Counted from the first letter of the stretch, positions 16,245-26,224 are shown. The stretch: 64,000 bases of DNA from Spiractinospora alimapuensis (GCF_018437505.1 NZ_CP072467.1:5108010-5172009), one strand, 5' to 3'. Notes: generated from the letters alone by a model not told the origin. Numbers and translations are program-made.

Positions 16245-18182
16245 TCACTCTTCGCGATTGCGGTAGACGACGATGACGACTCCGACCACGGCAGCGATGG
16301 TGAGCACGACGGTACCGGCGATGGTGGTGTTGATTCGACGTGAGAATGGCCGGATATCTGGAGCATTGGCGGCGTCGTACAGCACATACTGGGTGGACCA
16401 GTTGTCGAAATAGAGATCTCCGGATTCATCCAGTTCGAGTTCTCTCACGCTGTAGAAATATACTTCATCGGCGGTGGTGGGTGGCTCAGGTGATTCCTCG
16501 GATCTGGAGGCGCTCGCCGCAATGGGCGTCACCCGGTCCTCGGGGGAAACGCGGAGAATCGCTTCACCGGAACTACGGAAAGAGCCGCCGTCAACTAGAG
16601 GCTCCTGAAAGTTGCCAGCCACGTAGACAGTGCCGTCAGGGCTTGTGGTGGGCTTACGTGGCTTAAATTTGTTGTCCCCGTCGGAGAGGTCGATGGCATC
16701 AAGTCCGGAGTCATCAACCCGGACGAGCTCGTTGTCTCCACCTGGTGGCGCGGCATAGGCGAGTACTCCATCGTCATAGGCCGCCAGGTCATAGATCGTC
16801 CGGTAATCGTCCAACTGGGCAAAGTATTCCAATTCTCTCGACTCGGTCAACGTGTAGATCGTGTTTTGGCGAGAGACGTACACGGTGTCATGGCTGGCCG
16901 ATGCGGAATTGGCGTTATGCGTCAGCAGAGTGGCCGATTCATCCGGGAAGACCTGAAACGCAGAAAGGCCTACAGAGATGAATCTGGATCGGCCGGGGCC
17001 GAACGAAATGGTGTGCAGTGGCCCCACGGATGGAACGTTGCTTCCCCTGGTTGGAGGAATGTCGCGGCGGTCAGATTCAGCGATATCTAGGATGCGGTCA
17101 TCATCGACCGAGGAACCCGCCTCGGTGTCCGATGAGGTGCTTGGTGTTTGTGGTATAACGAGTTCGCTGTCGGGGATCGACGAGCGCCAAATATCACCCA
17201 TTGCGCTGATGAAATACAAGTGCTCGTCGCTGTCGGTGGCGATTGAAGTAGTTCTTGGCGGGAAGGGGAGGCGTTGGCTTTCGTTCTCTCGTATTACTTC
17301 GAGTTCTAGTGTCGAGGCGACAAAGAGTGTATCCTTGATTGCCGCGATGTGGATCTGTTTTTCTTCAGTCCATTCTTCTTCCTGGGCCAGATCGAAGCTT
17401 TCGATGGGGCCGGAGAGTTCTTCGTTTTCCAGCTGATAGACATCATTTAATGTCGCGAGGTAGAGGGTGCCAGTCTCATCGGTAGTTAGCCCAACGTCTT
17501 CTTGGTGCCTCATCCAGTCTTCGGCGGTGACAATTTGTTCTTCCTGGGTGTCGGGTTCAAGTTGATAGAGTCCGGAGTCTTCCATGTACGCGTAAACCGT
17601 GTCCCCGTGAGCGGTGATGCGAATCAGCGGTTCGCTGTCGTCGTCTTCGGTGGTTAATGCCTCGGTGAGCTCCCCATCGGCGTCGACAGTGTGCACGCCT
17701 CCCATTTCGGAGCCGGCGACGAAGATCGTGCCGTCATCGGTGACCGCGATTTCGTCGGGATTGATTGGCGGGTCAGAATCTCGGTCGAGCTCGGCGAGGA
17801 TGTCAACTTCTCCGTCCAGAGAATGAGAGACAACCGCACTCTCAGCGAGTGCGATGATGTCACCATCCGGACCGATCATGAGATCCTGGTATCCGAGGAC
17901 CTCTTCAGGGCGGTCATCGTGGCTGACCACTTGAACCATCTCCCCAATCGGCTCTTCCTGTGGCGCATCCACGTCGTCCTCATCGCTCTCATCGGCGAGA
18001 GGGGGCGTGGCGGTGAGCCCCAGTGTGAGCAGAGAGCAGGCACCTGTCACGAGGATTCGAAGGTAGGGAGGGTGCGGCGTGGCGGCCCTCCTCCTCGGCG
18101 GGTGCGCGGGAGTCAGCGCCGACGCTACGAAGGCACCGAGGGTGATCCACGGGGAACGTTGGGTGGCTCGCGGGAAGTGCAC
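16245..18182 (-). CDS. Exported beta-propeller-like protein with C-terminal membrane anchor
   Basis: The frame encodes about 645 aa; the start is uncertain. GTG 18182 is preceded by AAGG, and other in-frame starts are possible. A hydrophobic export segment ends near PPLADES. At least five repeats of a blade-like pattern follow (for example DDGTIFVAGS, ETGTLYLATL, DEHLYFIS, PDGTVYVAG, SGDLYFDN), suggesting an NHL/SMP-30-like beta-propeller. The C-terminus has one membrane span (GTVVLTIAAVVGVVIVV) followed by YRNREE, so the propeller should face outside. The gene is clearly AT-richer than its neighbours (26 of 60 bases are G/C at 17281-17340), which suggests transfer. The function is unknown. 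Confidence 0.7.
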   Translation of the reverse strand: MHFPRATQRSPWITLGAFVASALTPAHPPRRRAATPHPPYLRILVTGACSLLTLGLTATPPLADESDEDDVDAPQEEPIGEMVQVVSHDDRPEEVLGYQDLMIGPDGDIIALAESAVVSHSLDGEVDILAELDRDSDPPINPDEIAVTDDGTIFVAGSEMGGVHTVDADGELTEALTTEDDDSEPLIRITAHGDTVYAYMEDSGLYQLEPDTQEEQIVTAEDWMRHQEDVGLTTDETGTLYLATLNDVYQLENEELSGPIESFDLAQEEEWTEEKQIHIAAIKDTLFVASTLELEVIRENESQRLPFPPRTTSIATDSDEHLYFISAMGDIWRSSIPDSELVIPQTPSTSSDTEAGSSVDDDRILDIAESDRRDIPPTRGSNVPSVGPLHTISFGPGRSRFISVGLSAFQVFPDESATLLTHNANSASASHDTVYVSRQNTIYTLTESRELEYFAQLDDYRTIYDLAAYDDGVLAYAAPPGGDNELVRVDDSGLDAIDLSDGDNKFKPRKPTTSPDGTVYVAGNFQEPLVDGGSFRSSGEAILRVSPEDRVTPIAASASRSEESPEPPTTADEVYFYSVRELELDESGDLYFDNWSTQYVLYDAANAPDIRPFSRRINTTIAGTVVLTIAAVVGVVIVVYRNREE

Positions 18183-18386
18183 GGGTCGCCTTCCGGACGG
18201 GGGAATAGGGGCCGGCGTCGAGTCTGGCCAATGGGCCCTCCGGTCCGCATCCTCGTACGCCCTCAACCCGCCTGCCCAAAGTCATGGCCTAAGGGCAAAG
18301 AGTGATCGATCGAGGTCTGGGTTCTGTGCGCCCGGCAGGTTGGCGGACCTCTGTAACCACCGCGAACACGGTGGCCGTATTCGGCC

Positions 18387-19037
18387 CTAGTCGGCGACTT
18401 TCACGCCGAGGGCGTGGGCGAATGGTAGGGCGAGCTCGACGAGTTGGGCGGGGCTGATGACGGCTCCGCGGAGGGATTCGGCGCCGTCGAGGAGGGTGAT
18501 GGACTCCGCACCACGGAGGTCGACGTCGGTGAGGGTGGCGCCGGAGAGGTGGACCTTGTCCAGAGTGCTCCCGGGGAAGGAGACCCTGGTGAACTTGGCG
18601 CCAGCGAGGTCGACCTCTCGGAGCAGGCAGTCGACGAAGACGACGTCGCGAAGTGTGGTGGCACGCAGGTTCACGACGTCGAAGCGACAGTTGAAGAAGG
18701 TGACCCGCGACATCTCCGAGTCGAACAGCGCCACCCCGGACAGGGCGTTGCCCACCAGCTCGGCGTCCACCCACACGCTGCGGACCATGTCCGTGCCGCT
18801 CCACCGCACTGCGTGCATCCACACGTCGTTGAACCGCGTGTGACGCAGACGGCCCCCGGCGAACGTGACGGCGGAGAGCGCCGACTCGACAAAGCGAGCG
18901 TTGTCGGCCGTCACCTCGTCCACCGTCACGTCGTTCATGTGGACACCGTCGTATTCGCCTTCCCGCTCCGGCGGGCCCGACCACGGCTCCAGAAACTCCG
19001 CATAGGGCAGCTCCAGAAGACCGCGTGGTGTGTGCAT
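18387..19037 (-). CDS. Pentapeptide-repeat protein
   Basis: This is a right-handed quadrilateral beta-helix protein, 216 aa. The A(D/N)LxX-like repeats run through most of the sequence (for example NLRATTLRDVVFVDCLLREV and DLAGAKFTRVSFPG). ATG 19037 has GGAGGGGG upstream. It has no signal peptide. Such proteins can mimic DNA and protect gyrase (MfpA/Qnr) or act in other roles; the function here is unknown. It lies just downstream of the symporter gene on the same strand, with a 58-base gap. Confidence 0.85.
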   Translation of the reverse strand: MHTPRGLLELPYAEFLEPWSGPPEREGEYDGVHMNDVTVDEVTADNARFVESALSAVTFAGGRLRHTRFNDVWMHAVRWSGTDMVRSVWVDAELVGNALSGVALFDSEMSRVTFFNCRFDVVNLRATTLRDVVFVDCLLREVDLAGAKFTRVSFPGSTLDKVHLSGATLTDVDLRGAESITLLDGAESLRGAVISPAQLVELALPFAHALGVKVAD

Positions 19038-19095
19038 GGTGTCCCCCTCCGTCGATGGTGCTGGGGGGACACTATCGACAGTGACACTGACCTGC

Positions 19096-20481
19096 TCAAT
19101 CGGCGGGAGAGTCACTCACCGCGACATTGGGCCCCGCCGGTGAGGCCGGAGCGGGCGCCGCGGATCCCTCCTCGTCGAGCATGTCGCGTTCCGTCTGGGC
19201 CACCACGCGGGTGACCACCAGGTCGCCGGTGACGTTGCACATGGTCCGCGCCATGTCCAGGACGGCGTCGATCCCCGCGACGAGGGCGACCGGTGCGAGA
19301 GGGAGTCCCATCGTGGTGACGGTCATCGTCAGCATGATGACGCCGGCGCCCGGCACGCCCGCGGTTCCGATCGACGCCAGCACGCCGACCAACACCACCG
19401 TCGCCAGTTGGCCCGGGGTCAGCGTCACGCCGGCGATGTTCGCGATGAACACGGTGGCGGCACCGACGTAAATGGCCGTCCCGTCCATGTTGATGGTCGC
19501 GCCCAAGGGAAGGCTGAACCCGTACACGCCCTCGTTCACGCCCATCCGCTTCGCCGCCCGGATCGACACGGGCAGCGTCCCGTTGGACGAGCGGGTCACG
19601 AACGCGGTGAGCATGGGGTCCTTCGCCGCGCTGAAGAAGCGAACCACCCCGACCCGGAACAGCAACAGGATGACGCTGTACACCAGGATCTGGACGAATA
19701 TCGCGCCGTACACGACCCCGGTGAGACGCAACAACGGCAACAGGACCGCCACGCCGGTCTCCGCCATCACCACCGCGATGAGGGCGAACACTCCGATCGG
19801 CGCGTACTCCAACACGCCACGCACGACACGGAACACCAGCTCAGCGGCGGCGTCGACCCCGGTGCGCAGAAAGGTCCCCATTCCCCGGATCCGCGCGTCG
19901 TCGCTTCCAAGCATGAAGGCCAGAGAGACACCGAAGACGAGCGCGATGAACATGACACCCAGCACGTTGCCGTCGACCAGCGCTTCGAACGGATTGGCCG
20001 GGAAGATCCCCAGGAGGGTGTCCGCCACGTCCACGTTCTCCGCCGACTCCTCGGTGTCGTCCGGCATGCTCAGACCGGTTCCTGGGGAGACGGCCAGGGC
20101 GATCGCCAGCCCCACCGCGATAGCGAAGGCGGACGTGAAGAGGTACAGCACGAACACCTTGCCGCCGATCCGCCCCAGCCGCTGCGGAGTGATCGAGGAG
20201 GCTCCCGCGACCAGAGTGGTGAGGATGAGGGGGAAGACAAGGAGTTGGAGCAGGTTGAGGAAGATCTGGCCGAGGGGGTCGAGCACGGTGATTCCGTGGG
20301 CGCCGATCCACGTCAGGATCATCCCGAGGACGGGAATGTCGGCTCCCGCTCCACCGGAGAACGCGCGAATCGCCAGTCCGGTGACCAGGCCTCCGACGAG
20401 ACCGACCGTGAGCTTCCAGATGAGGGGGACAGCCAGGTAGCGGCGCCACAGGCCGGGCGCGTGAGGGGTCGCTGGGGCCAT
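19096..20481 (-). CDS. Dicarboxylate/amino acid:cation symporter (DAACS family)
   Basis: This is a sodium- or proton-coupled transporter of the GltP/DctA type, 461 aa. Hallmarks are the Ser-rich hairpin TRSSNGTLPVS, the substrate/Na motif LGATINMDGTA, the second hairpin IGTAGVPGAG and the helix-8 DMARTMCNVTGD, which carries the substrate-binding Asp, Arg and Asn. There are about eight membrane spans. ATG 20481 has AAGGA upstream and is preferred over the ATG at 20514. The substrate is probably glutamate, aspartate or C4-dicarboxylate. Confidence 0.92.
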   Translation of the reverse strand: MAPATPHAPGLWRRYLAVPLIWKLTVGLVGGLVTGLAIRAFSGGAGADIPVLGMILTWIGAHGITVLDPLGQIFLNLLQLLVFPLILTTLVAGASSITPQRLGRIGGKVFVLYLFTSAFAIAVGLAIALAVSPGTGLSMPDDTEESAENVDVADTLLGIFPANPFEALVDGNVLGVMFIALVFGVSLAFMLGSDDARIRGMGTFLRTGVDAAAELVFRVVRGVLEYAPIGVFALIAVVMAETGVAVLLPLLRLTGVVYGAIFVQILVYSVILLLFRVGVVRFFSAAKDPMLTAFVTRSSNGTLPVSIRAAKRMGVNEGVYGFSLPLGATINMDGTAIYVGAATVFIANIAGVTLTPGQLATVVLVGVLASIGTAGVPGAGVIMLTMTVTTMGLPLAPVALVAGIDAVLDMARTMCNVTGDLVVTRVVAQTERDMLDEEGSAAPAPASPAGPNVAVSDSPAD

Positions 20482-20609
20482 GGTGTTGTCCTTGGTTTCT
20501 CGGGGCACGGACATTTCCGTGGGTATACCGAGCGAACAAGGTCAACACACTCGCCACGCCCACCGAGTTCGACGGTGACGATGGCCCGAACCGGCCGCGT
20601 GTCGCGGCT

Positions 20610-21179
20610 TCACCTCGCGGACGGCACCCAGTCGACACGGTTCAACGCGTAGAGATGTGCGGGAGTACCGAGTTCGGTGGTGAAGTCCCCGCGGTAGTCG
20701 AGGCCGGTGTTCCGGGCGACCGTGGCCGAGGCGATGTTGTCGCGGTGGAGTCGCGCCACGAGGACGTCGGAGTCGATGTCCCGGAAGGACTCGTCGCGCA
20801 CGATGCGTGCCGCGTGGGTGGCGATGCCACGCCCCCAGTGTTCCGGGTCGGTCCACCAGCCGATCTCCACCGCCGAGGTGTCCACCTCCAGGACGGGGGC
20901 GTGTAGATAGTTGGCCGCCGCGACTCCGAGGAACCCGCCGGACTCCTCGTCGATGATCCCGCGCCAACCGAAGCCGTGCGTGCGCCAGTGCTCAAGACAC
21001 CGCTCATGGCGCTCCTCGGCCTGCTTCCGCGGCCAGGGTGAGCCGTCACCGATGAAGGTCGTGACCCGGGGGTCGGAGCCCAGCCGCACGAGTTCCGAGC
21101 GGAAACGCTCCTCCCATGGGTCGAGACGGAGTCGCGGAAGCGGGCGAGGGGAACGCGAGGACGGATCGAGGCGTGACAT
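20610..21179 (-). CDS. GNAT-family N-acetyltransferase (RimJ/RimL-like)
   Basis: This is an acetyl-CoA-dependent N-acetyltransferase, 189 aa. The fold is recognisable from EIGWWTDPEHWGRGIATHA (the acetyl-CoA pyrophosphate loop reads GRGIAT) and VLVARLHRDNIASATVARNTGL, typical of the RimJ/RimL subgroup. It acetylates either a protein N-terminus or a small molecule. It is divergent from the molybdenum hydroxylase gene. Confidence 0.85.
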   Translation of the reverse strand: MSRLDPSSRSPRPLPRLRLDPWEERFRSELVRLGSDPRVTTFIGDGSPWPRKQAEERHERCLEHWRTHGFGWRGIIDEESGGFLGVAAANYLHAPVLEVDTSAVEIGWWTDPEHWGRGIATHAARIVRDESFRDIDSDVLVARLHRDNIASATVARNTGLDYRGDFTTELGTPAHLYALNRVDWVPSAR

Positions 21180-21432
21180 TGCCGCACTCTACAACTCCGT
21201 GCCCGCCGCATGTGTGGACTCACGACAACGCCGACGGGCGCGTGGTGTGGTGGCCGGTCGTGGGCGAGACCCTCGCGCTCCGCGCGGTTTCCGGGCGCCA
21301 CACGTCTCGACTGAGGGCGCCGATTCTGGTCGAATCGTACGGTCGGCACAGCGAACCACTTACGGGAGTGTCCATGCGCCTCCGCAGTACCGCCGCGCCA
21401 AGCCCCGCGCCCGTCCCCGAAGGGAGGGACCA

Positions 21433-23946
21433 GTGACGACAGGCCCCACCGAACTCCGTGGGTCGATCTTCGGACACGAGGTGCGTCGGGTCGAGGACAG
21501 TCGTCTCATCGTCGGCGGCGGTGAGTTCATCGACAACCTCAACCTGCCCGGAACCGCCCACGTCGCGTTCGTGCGCTCGCCGCTGGCCCACGCGCGGGTG
21601 CACGGCGTCTCGACCGAGGAGGCACGTAAGTCGCCCGGCGTGCTCGCCGTCGTCACCCACGCCGACATCGACCACCACCCCCTCCCAACCCTGGGCCCCA
21701 TCCCCACGGAGATGCGGCGACAACTCCTCGCGGACGGCATCGTTCGATACGTCGGCGAGCCCGTGGCGGTGGTAGTCGCCGAGACGCGAGCCGAGGCCGT
21801 GGACGCGGTGGACCTCGTTGATGTCGACTACGAGCCACTGACCGCCGTGGTCGACGCGGACGAGGCCGTCGCCGACAACGTCCTGCTCTTCCCGGACGTC
21901 GGCACGAACACCGCCATCAACAACGACAGGAACGCCGACGCCTTCACACCCGCGTTCTTCGATGACTGTGAGGTGGTCGTCCGCGTCGACATCGCGAACC
22001 AGCGCATCGCCCCAACCCCGATGGAACCCCGTGCGGCCGCGGCGAGGTGGGAGGGTGACCGACTCCAGGTGTGGGCCTCCACCCAGGAACCGCACGGTCT
22101 GCGGGGCGACGTCGCGCAGGTGCTCGGCCTGCCGGCCGACCGCGTTCGGGTCATCGCGCCCGCCGTCGGTGGCGGGTTCGGCGCCAAGACGGGCGGCTAC
22201 CCCGAGTACTGCGTCATGGGCGCGTTGTCCGCCATCGTCGACCGGCCCGTCACCTGGATCGAGTCCCGATCAGAGTGCATGGTGGGCCTCGGACACGGCC
22301 GCGCCCAGTCGATGGTCGCCGAGATGGGGGGAGACCACTCCGGCAATGTGTCCGCCTACCGGCTGAGTGTCCAGGGCGACATCGGTGCCTACCCCCTGCT
22401 CGGTGCGGTGCTCCCGGGAACGGCCAGTCGCATGGGGCCGGCGGTCTACGACATCGAGCGCTATGCCACTCGCTCCCGGGCAGTGGTGACCAACACGGTG
22501 CCGGTCGTTCCCTATCGGGGGGCCGGCCGTCCTGAGGCCGCCTACGCGGCGGAGCGGGCCATGGACGCATTCGCCGCCGAAATCGGCATGGACCCGGTGG
22601 AGCTGCGGCACCGGAACCTCCTCGGCGACGACCGCTTCCCACACCGCACCGCGACCGGAATGACCTACGACAGCGGGGCCTACGCCGCGGCGCTGGACAC
22701 GGCGGTGCGAGCGGCTGAGTACGACTCCCTGCGCGAGGAACAGCGAGCGCGGCGGGAAGCCGGCGACACGGTACAGCTCGGGGTCGGCGTTTCGACCTAC
22801 GTCGAGATCACCAACCCGGCTGTGAACGCCGAACACGGCGCCGTCGACATCGACGCCGAGGGCAACGCGGTCGTGCGGAGCGGAACCCACTCCCACGGCC
22901 AGGGCCACGAAACGATGTACGGGATGATCCTGGCCGAGGTGCTCGGCATCGCCTCCGACCGGATCACGTTTATCCAGGGTGACACCGACGTCGTCCCCAC
23001 GGGCGGTGGCACCTCCGGGTCACGCTCCCTGCAGGTCGGGGGATCGGCCGTGCACAGCGCCGCGCGAAAAGTCCTCGACCAGGCGCGGGAGCTCGCCGCG
23101 ACCATCCTCGAGGCCTCGGCCGACGACCTCGTCTTCGACACATCCACCGCCACGTTCACCGTGCAGGGCGTGCCGGGGGTCTCGGTGGGCTGGGCGGACC
23201 TGGGCGCCTACGCCGCCGATCACGACGAGACACTGGGCGCGGCCGTCGACTACCAACCCGCGGGCGCCACCTTCCCGTTCGGCGCACACATCGCCGTCGT
23301 CGAGGTCGACACCGAGACCGGCGGCGTGCGGCTGCGCCAGATGATCGCGGTCGACGACTGCGGCCGTATCCTCAACCCGATGCTGGTGGCGGGCCAGGTG
23401 CACGGCGGTGTCGCGCAGGGGATCTCCCAGGCCCTCTTCGAAGAGGTCCGCTACGACGCGGCCGGCAACATCCAGACCGGTACCCTCGCCGACTACACGA
23501 TCCCCTCGGCCGCGGACCTCCCCGACTTCGACCGTGTCCCGTTGGAGACCCCCACTCCACTCAACGAGCTCGGCGCGAAGGGCATCGGTGAGTCCGGCAC
23601 CATCGGGTCCACCCCCGCGGTCGCCAACGCGATCGTGGACGCGTTGTCGCACCTGGGCGTCACGCATATCAACCTTCCCGCCACCCCCGAACGCGTCTGG
23701 GAAACCCTGCGCGACGCCCGGTCACAGGCGGTGCTGGCCCCGACCCACGCACCGCCCTCGCAGGAGTCTCCCGACGCCCACGCCCACGAAGATCGTCCAC
23801 GAGTGCCGCGGGTTCCGCGGGAGTCCCTGCCCGCTGGGGTCCTCGGACGCCTCCTCCAACCACGAACCGTCGCCATCGCCGCCGCCACGGTGGGCGCGGC
23901 ACTCGCGGTCCGGTACCTCCGTAACCGCCTACGCCGCCGCCGGTGA
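21433..23946 (+). CDS. Molybdenum hydroxylase large subunit (CoxL/XdhB-like), orphan
   Basis: This is a molybdopterin-binding subunit of the xanthine oxidase / CO dehydrogenase superfamily, 837 aa. The GTG start has GGGAGGG just upstream. Family marks are GGGFGAKTGG (about residues 250), PYRGAGRPE (form II CoxL-type active-site loop, not the Cys-containing loop of true CO dehydrogenase) and KGIGESGTIG with the catalytic Glu near the C-terminus. The FAD (CoxM) and 2Fe-2S (CoxS) subunits expected beside it are absent. After the normal end there is an extra tail of about 80 residues with a hydrophobic stretch (VAIAAATVGAALAV) and a terminal RLRRRR. The substrate is unknown; it is not a real CO dehydrogenase. 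Confidence 0.85.
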   Translation: MTTGPTELRGSIFGHEVRRVEDSRLIVGGGEFIDNLNLPGTAHVAFVRSPLAHARVHGVSTEEARKSPGVLAVVTHADIDHHPLPTLGPIPTEMRRQLLADGIVRYVGEPVAVVVAETRAEAVDAVDLVDVDYEPLTAVVDADEAVADNVLLFPDVGTNTAINNDRNADAFTPAFFDDCEVVVRVDIANQRIAPTPMEPRAAAARWEGDRLQVWASTQEPHGLRGDVAQVLGLPADRVRVIAPAVGGGFGAKTGGYPEYCVMGALSAIVDRPVTWIESRSECMVGLGHGRAQSMVAEMGGDHSGNVSAYRLSVQGDIGAYPLLGAVLPGTASRMGPAVYDIERYATRSRAVVTNTVPVVPYRGAGRPEAAYAAERAMDAFAAEIGMDPVELRHRNLLGDDRFPHRTATGMTYDSGAYAAALDTAVRAAEYDSLREEQRARREAGDTVQLGVGVSTYVEITNPAVNAEHGAVDIDAEGNAVVRSGTHSHGQGHETMYGMILAEVLGIASDRITFIQGDTDVVPTGGGTSGSRSLQVGGSAVHSAARKVLDQARELAATILEASADDLVFDTSTATFTVQGVPGVSVGWADLGAYAADHDETLGAAVDYQPAGATFPFGAHIAVVEVDTETGGVRLRQMIAVDDCGRILNPMLVAGQVHGGVAQGISQALFEEVRYDAAGNIQTGTLADYTIPSAADLPDFDRVPLETPTPLNELGAKGIGESGTIGSTPAVANAIVDALSHLGVTHINLPATPERVWETLRDARSQAVLAPTHAPPSQESPDAHAHEDRPRVPRVPRESLPAGVLGRLLQPRTVAIAAATVGAALAVRYLRNRLRRRR

Positions 23947-24112
23947 CGGCACGACCGCGTCGCCGATAGGTCCGAGGGAGTCGGGACAGCCTGAGGTAGA
24001 AGGGGAGACATCCGGTCGCCGAGGTGGGGCGATCGAGGGACGGACGGCTGACGGGTGTTCGGACTCGTCAGCATGAGGGGACCGATTGGGGCCCCTGGTT
24101 GCGGAGGACACA

Positions 24113-25255
24113 GTGAGCACGATGCCGATGTCCGGGTTGGTTGTGGCGGACTTCAGTCGGGTACTGGCGGCGCCGTACGCCGCCATGCTGCTCGGTGACC
24201 TGGGGGCCGACGTGATCAAGGTGGAGCACCCCAAGACCGGGGACGACACACGCGCCTGGGGGCCGCCCTTCGTCGAGGGGGAGGCGACCTACTTCATGGG
24301 GGTCAACCGCAACAAGCGTTCCGTGGCGGCCGATCTCACCAGCGACGCGGACCGGGCGCGCGTCGTCGAACTGGTGCGGCGCGCCGACGTGCTGTTGGAG
24401 AACTTCCGTCCCGGAACCATGGCACGCTTCGGGCTCTCCTACGAGGAGGCGCGGGAGTTGAACCCGGGCTTGGTCTACTGCTCCATCACCGGATTCGGCG
24501 AAGGCCAGGGAGCCACGTTGCCGGGGTACGACCTTCTGGCCCAGGCCGTGGGCGGGCTGATGAGCGTCACGGGATCAGATCCGGACAGTCCGGTCAAGGC
24601 TGGAGTGGCCCTCGTGGACGTGTTGACCGGCCTGCACGCGACGGTCGGTGTCCTCGCCGCGCTCCGGGAACGAGACCACAGCGGTCATGGCCAACGTGTG
24701 GAGGTCAACCTGTTGTCGACTCTGCTCTCCAGCATGGTGAACCAGAGCGCCGGGTACGCGATGGCGGGAATGGTTCCGGGCATCCTCGGCAACCGGCACC
24801 CCTCCATCGCGCCGTACGACGTCTACCCGACCGCGGACCAACCTCTCGTGGTCGCCGTGGGCAACGACCGTCAGTTCACTGCTCTCTGCGAGGGTCTTGG
24901 GGTCCCGGAGCTGGCGACCGATCCCCGATTCGCGACCAACACCGACCGGGTCGCCCACATCGACTCCCTCACCGAACTATTGGCCGAACGACTCCGGACC
25001 CGACCGGCCACGGAGTGGACCTCGGTCCTCACCCCCCGCCGCGTGCCCTGCGGACCGGTCAACGACCTCGCCTCAGCGTTCGCCTTCGCGGAGTCCCTGG
25101 ACCTCTCGCCCACCGTCCCTACCGGCATGGGAGAGGACACGGTGTCCACGGTCGCCAACCCCATCGGCCTGTCGCGTACCCCACCCCGCTACGACAGGCG
25201 CCCACCCCACCTGGGCGAGCACACCGCCGAGATCAACCGGTGGCTGGAGGGGTAG
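24113..25255 (+). CDS. CaiB/BaiF (class III) CoA-transferase
   Basis: This is a family III CoA-transferase, 380 aa. The GTG start has GGAGG 5 bases upstream. Typical segments are VVADFSRVLAAPYAAMLLGDLGADVIKVE, NRNKRSVAADL and ENFRPGTMARFGL. The catalytic Asp lies in ALVDVLTG. It moves CoA between carboxylic acids, as in formyl-CoA or carnitine CoA-transferase. It is about 165 bases downstream of the molybdenum hydroxylase gene on the same strand, so the two may share a catabolic role for an organic acid; this is inference. Confidence 0.9.
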   Translation: MSTMPMSGLVVADFSRVLAAPYAAMLLGDLGADVIKVEHPKTGDDTRAWGPPFVEGEATYFMGVNRNKRSVAADLTSDADRARVVELVRRADVLLENFRPGTMARFGLSYEEARELNPGLVYCSITGFGEGQGATLPGYDLLAQAVGGLMSVTGSDPDSPVKAGVALVDVLTGLHATVGVLAALRERDHSGHGQRVEVNLLSTLLSSMVNQSAGYAMAGMVPGILGNRHPSIAPYDVYPTADQPLVVAVGNDRQFTALCEGLGVPELATDPRFATNTDRVAHIDSLTELLAERLRTRPATEWTSVLTPRRVPCGPVNDLASAFAFAESLDLSPTVPTGMGEDTVSTVANPIGLSRTPPRYDRRPPHLGEHTAEINRWLEG

Positions 25256-25336
25256 GCCGAGGCTCCAGCGACTCCCCCTTCCCGACCGGCGGGGGCGGCG
25301 GGACACTCGACGTCCACCCCCGCCGTCGCGCTGGTT

Positions 25337-26224
25337 TCAGGGCTTGCGGAACACTCCGCCGAACTCGCACCCGCGCTTGGTGCGCTCCGAGGCGCCCAGG
25401 TGGTGCCGGATGATGGGGTGCGGGTCGGGGAGAGGCGGCTGGTCGGGGTCGGGGCGCCAGTCCTTGATGTCGCCGAGCCCTGGCGCCACAGGCTCCAGGT
25501 GGGACGTCCATGGCTCCACGTCCTCCGGGGCGCGGATCTTCCACACCGCGCCGACGTCCTTCCCCGCCTGGTTCGCCGCCGCCCGGTCCGCCGCTTGGTG
25601 CAGGACGACGTGGGAGAGTGCCAGGTAACTGCCACTGGGGAAGTGGTCGATGGGTGCCGTGATGGCGCGTAGCGCGTCAGTGTCGTCCAGGATCAGGTGT
25701 GAGACGGAGAGCATTAGGACGGCGACTCGCCGCGAGGGGTCAAGCAGGCGTTGGGTGTCGGGATGCTCGAGAATGCTCGGGAGGTCGGTGAAGTCCGCCT
25801 GGACGACGGCGGTCGAGCTGTCACTGGCCAGTAGCGCCCTGCCGTGGGCGAGGACGATCGGGTCGTTGTCCACGTAGACGACGCGGGCGTCGGGTTGGAA
25901 CTCACTCGCGACCTGGTGCACGTTCTGGTCAGTCGGCAATCCCGAGCCGAGGTCCAGGAACTGCGTGATCCCGACCTCCTAGGCAAGGAACCGGACCACA
26001 CGGTAGAGGAAGAGCCGGTTCTGCCGCGCGATGTCCACGGTCTCCGGGAACGCTTCCATCGTCGCGGCGATCGCCTGCCGGTCGACCTCGAAATTGTCCT
26101 TGCTTCCCAGCGAGATCCCGTACATCCGGGCTGCGGTGGGGCGGTCGGTGGGGATCTCGGGAGGGTAGGTGAAGGCGTCCGGCTCTTGGCTGGACCGCTT
26201 CATGAAGTCGTTGGGTTGTGGCAT
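25337..26224 (-). pseudogene. DUF574 methyltransferase broken by an in-frame TAG
   Basis: Two open frames in the same reading frame together make one full-length DUF574 methyltransferase of about 295 codons. The N-terminal part (26224 to 25982) ends RVVRFLA, then comes TAG at 25979-25981 (forward CTA). The frame continues immediately as EVGITQFLDLGSGLP, the SAM-binding loop, to a normal C-terminus at 25337. The intact neighbour (26249-27136) reads RFLAGEAGITQFLDLGSG at the same place, so the TAG replaces a single sense codon. There is no frameshift. Unless the stop is read through, or is a sequencing error, the product is dead because the cofactor-binding domain is lost. Confidence 0.85.

Noticed and set aside
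21433-23946. Calling the molybdenum hydroxylase a CO dehydrogenase
   Set aside because: The active-site loop reads PYRGAGR, not the Cys-containing loop of true CO dehydrogenase, and the FAD and iron-sulfur subunits are absent.
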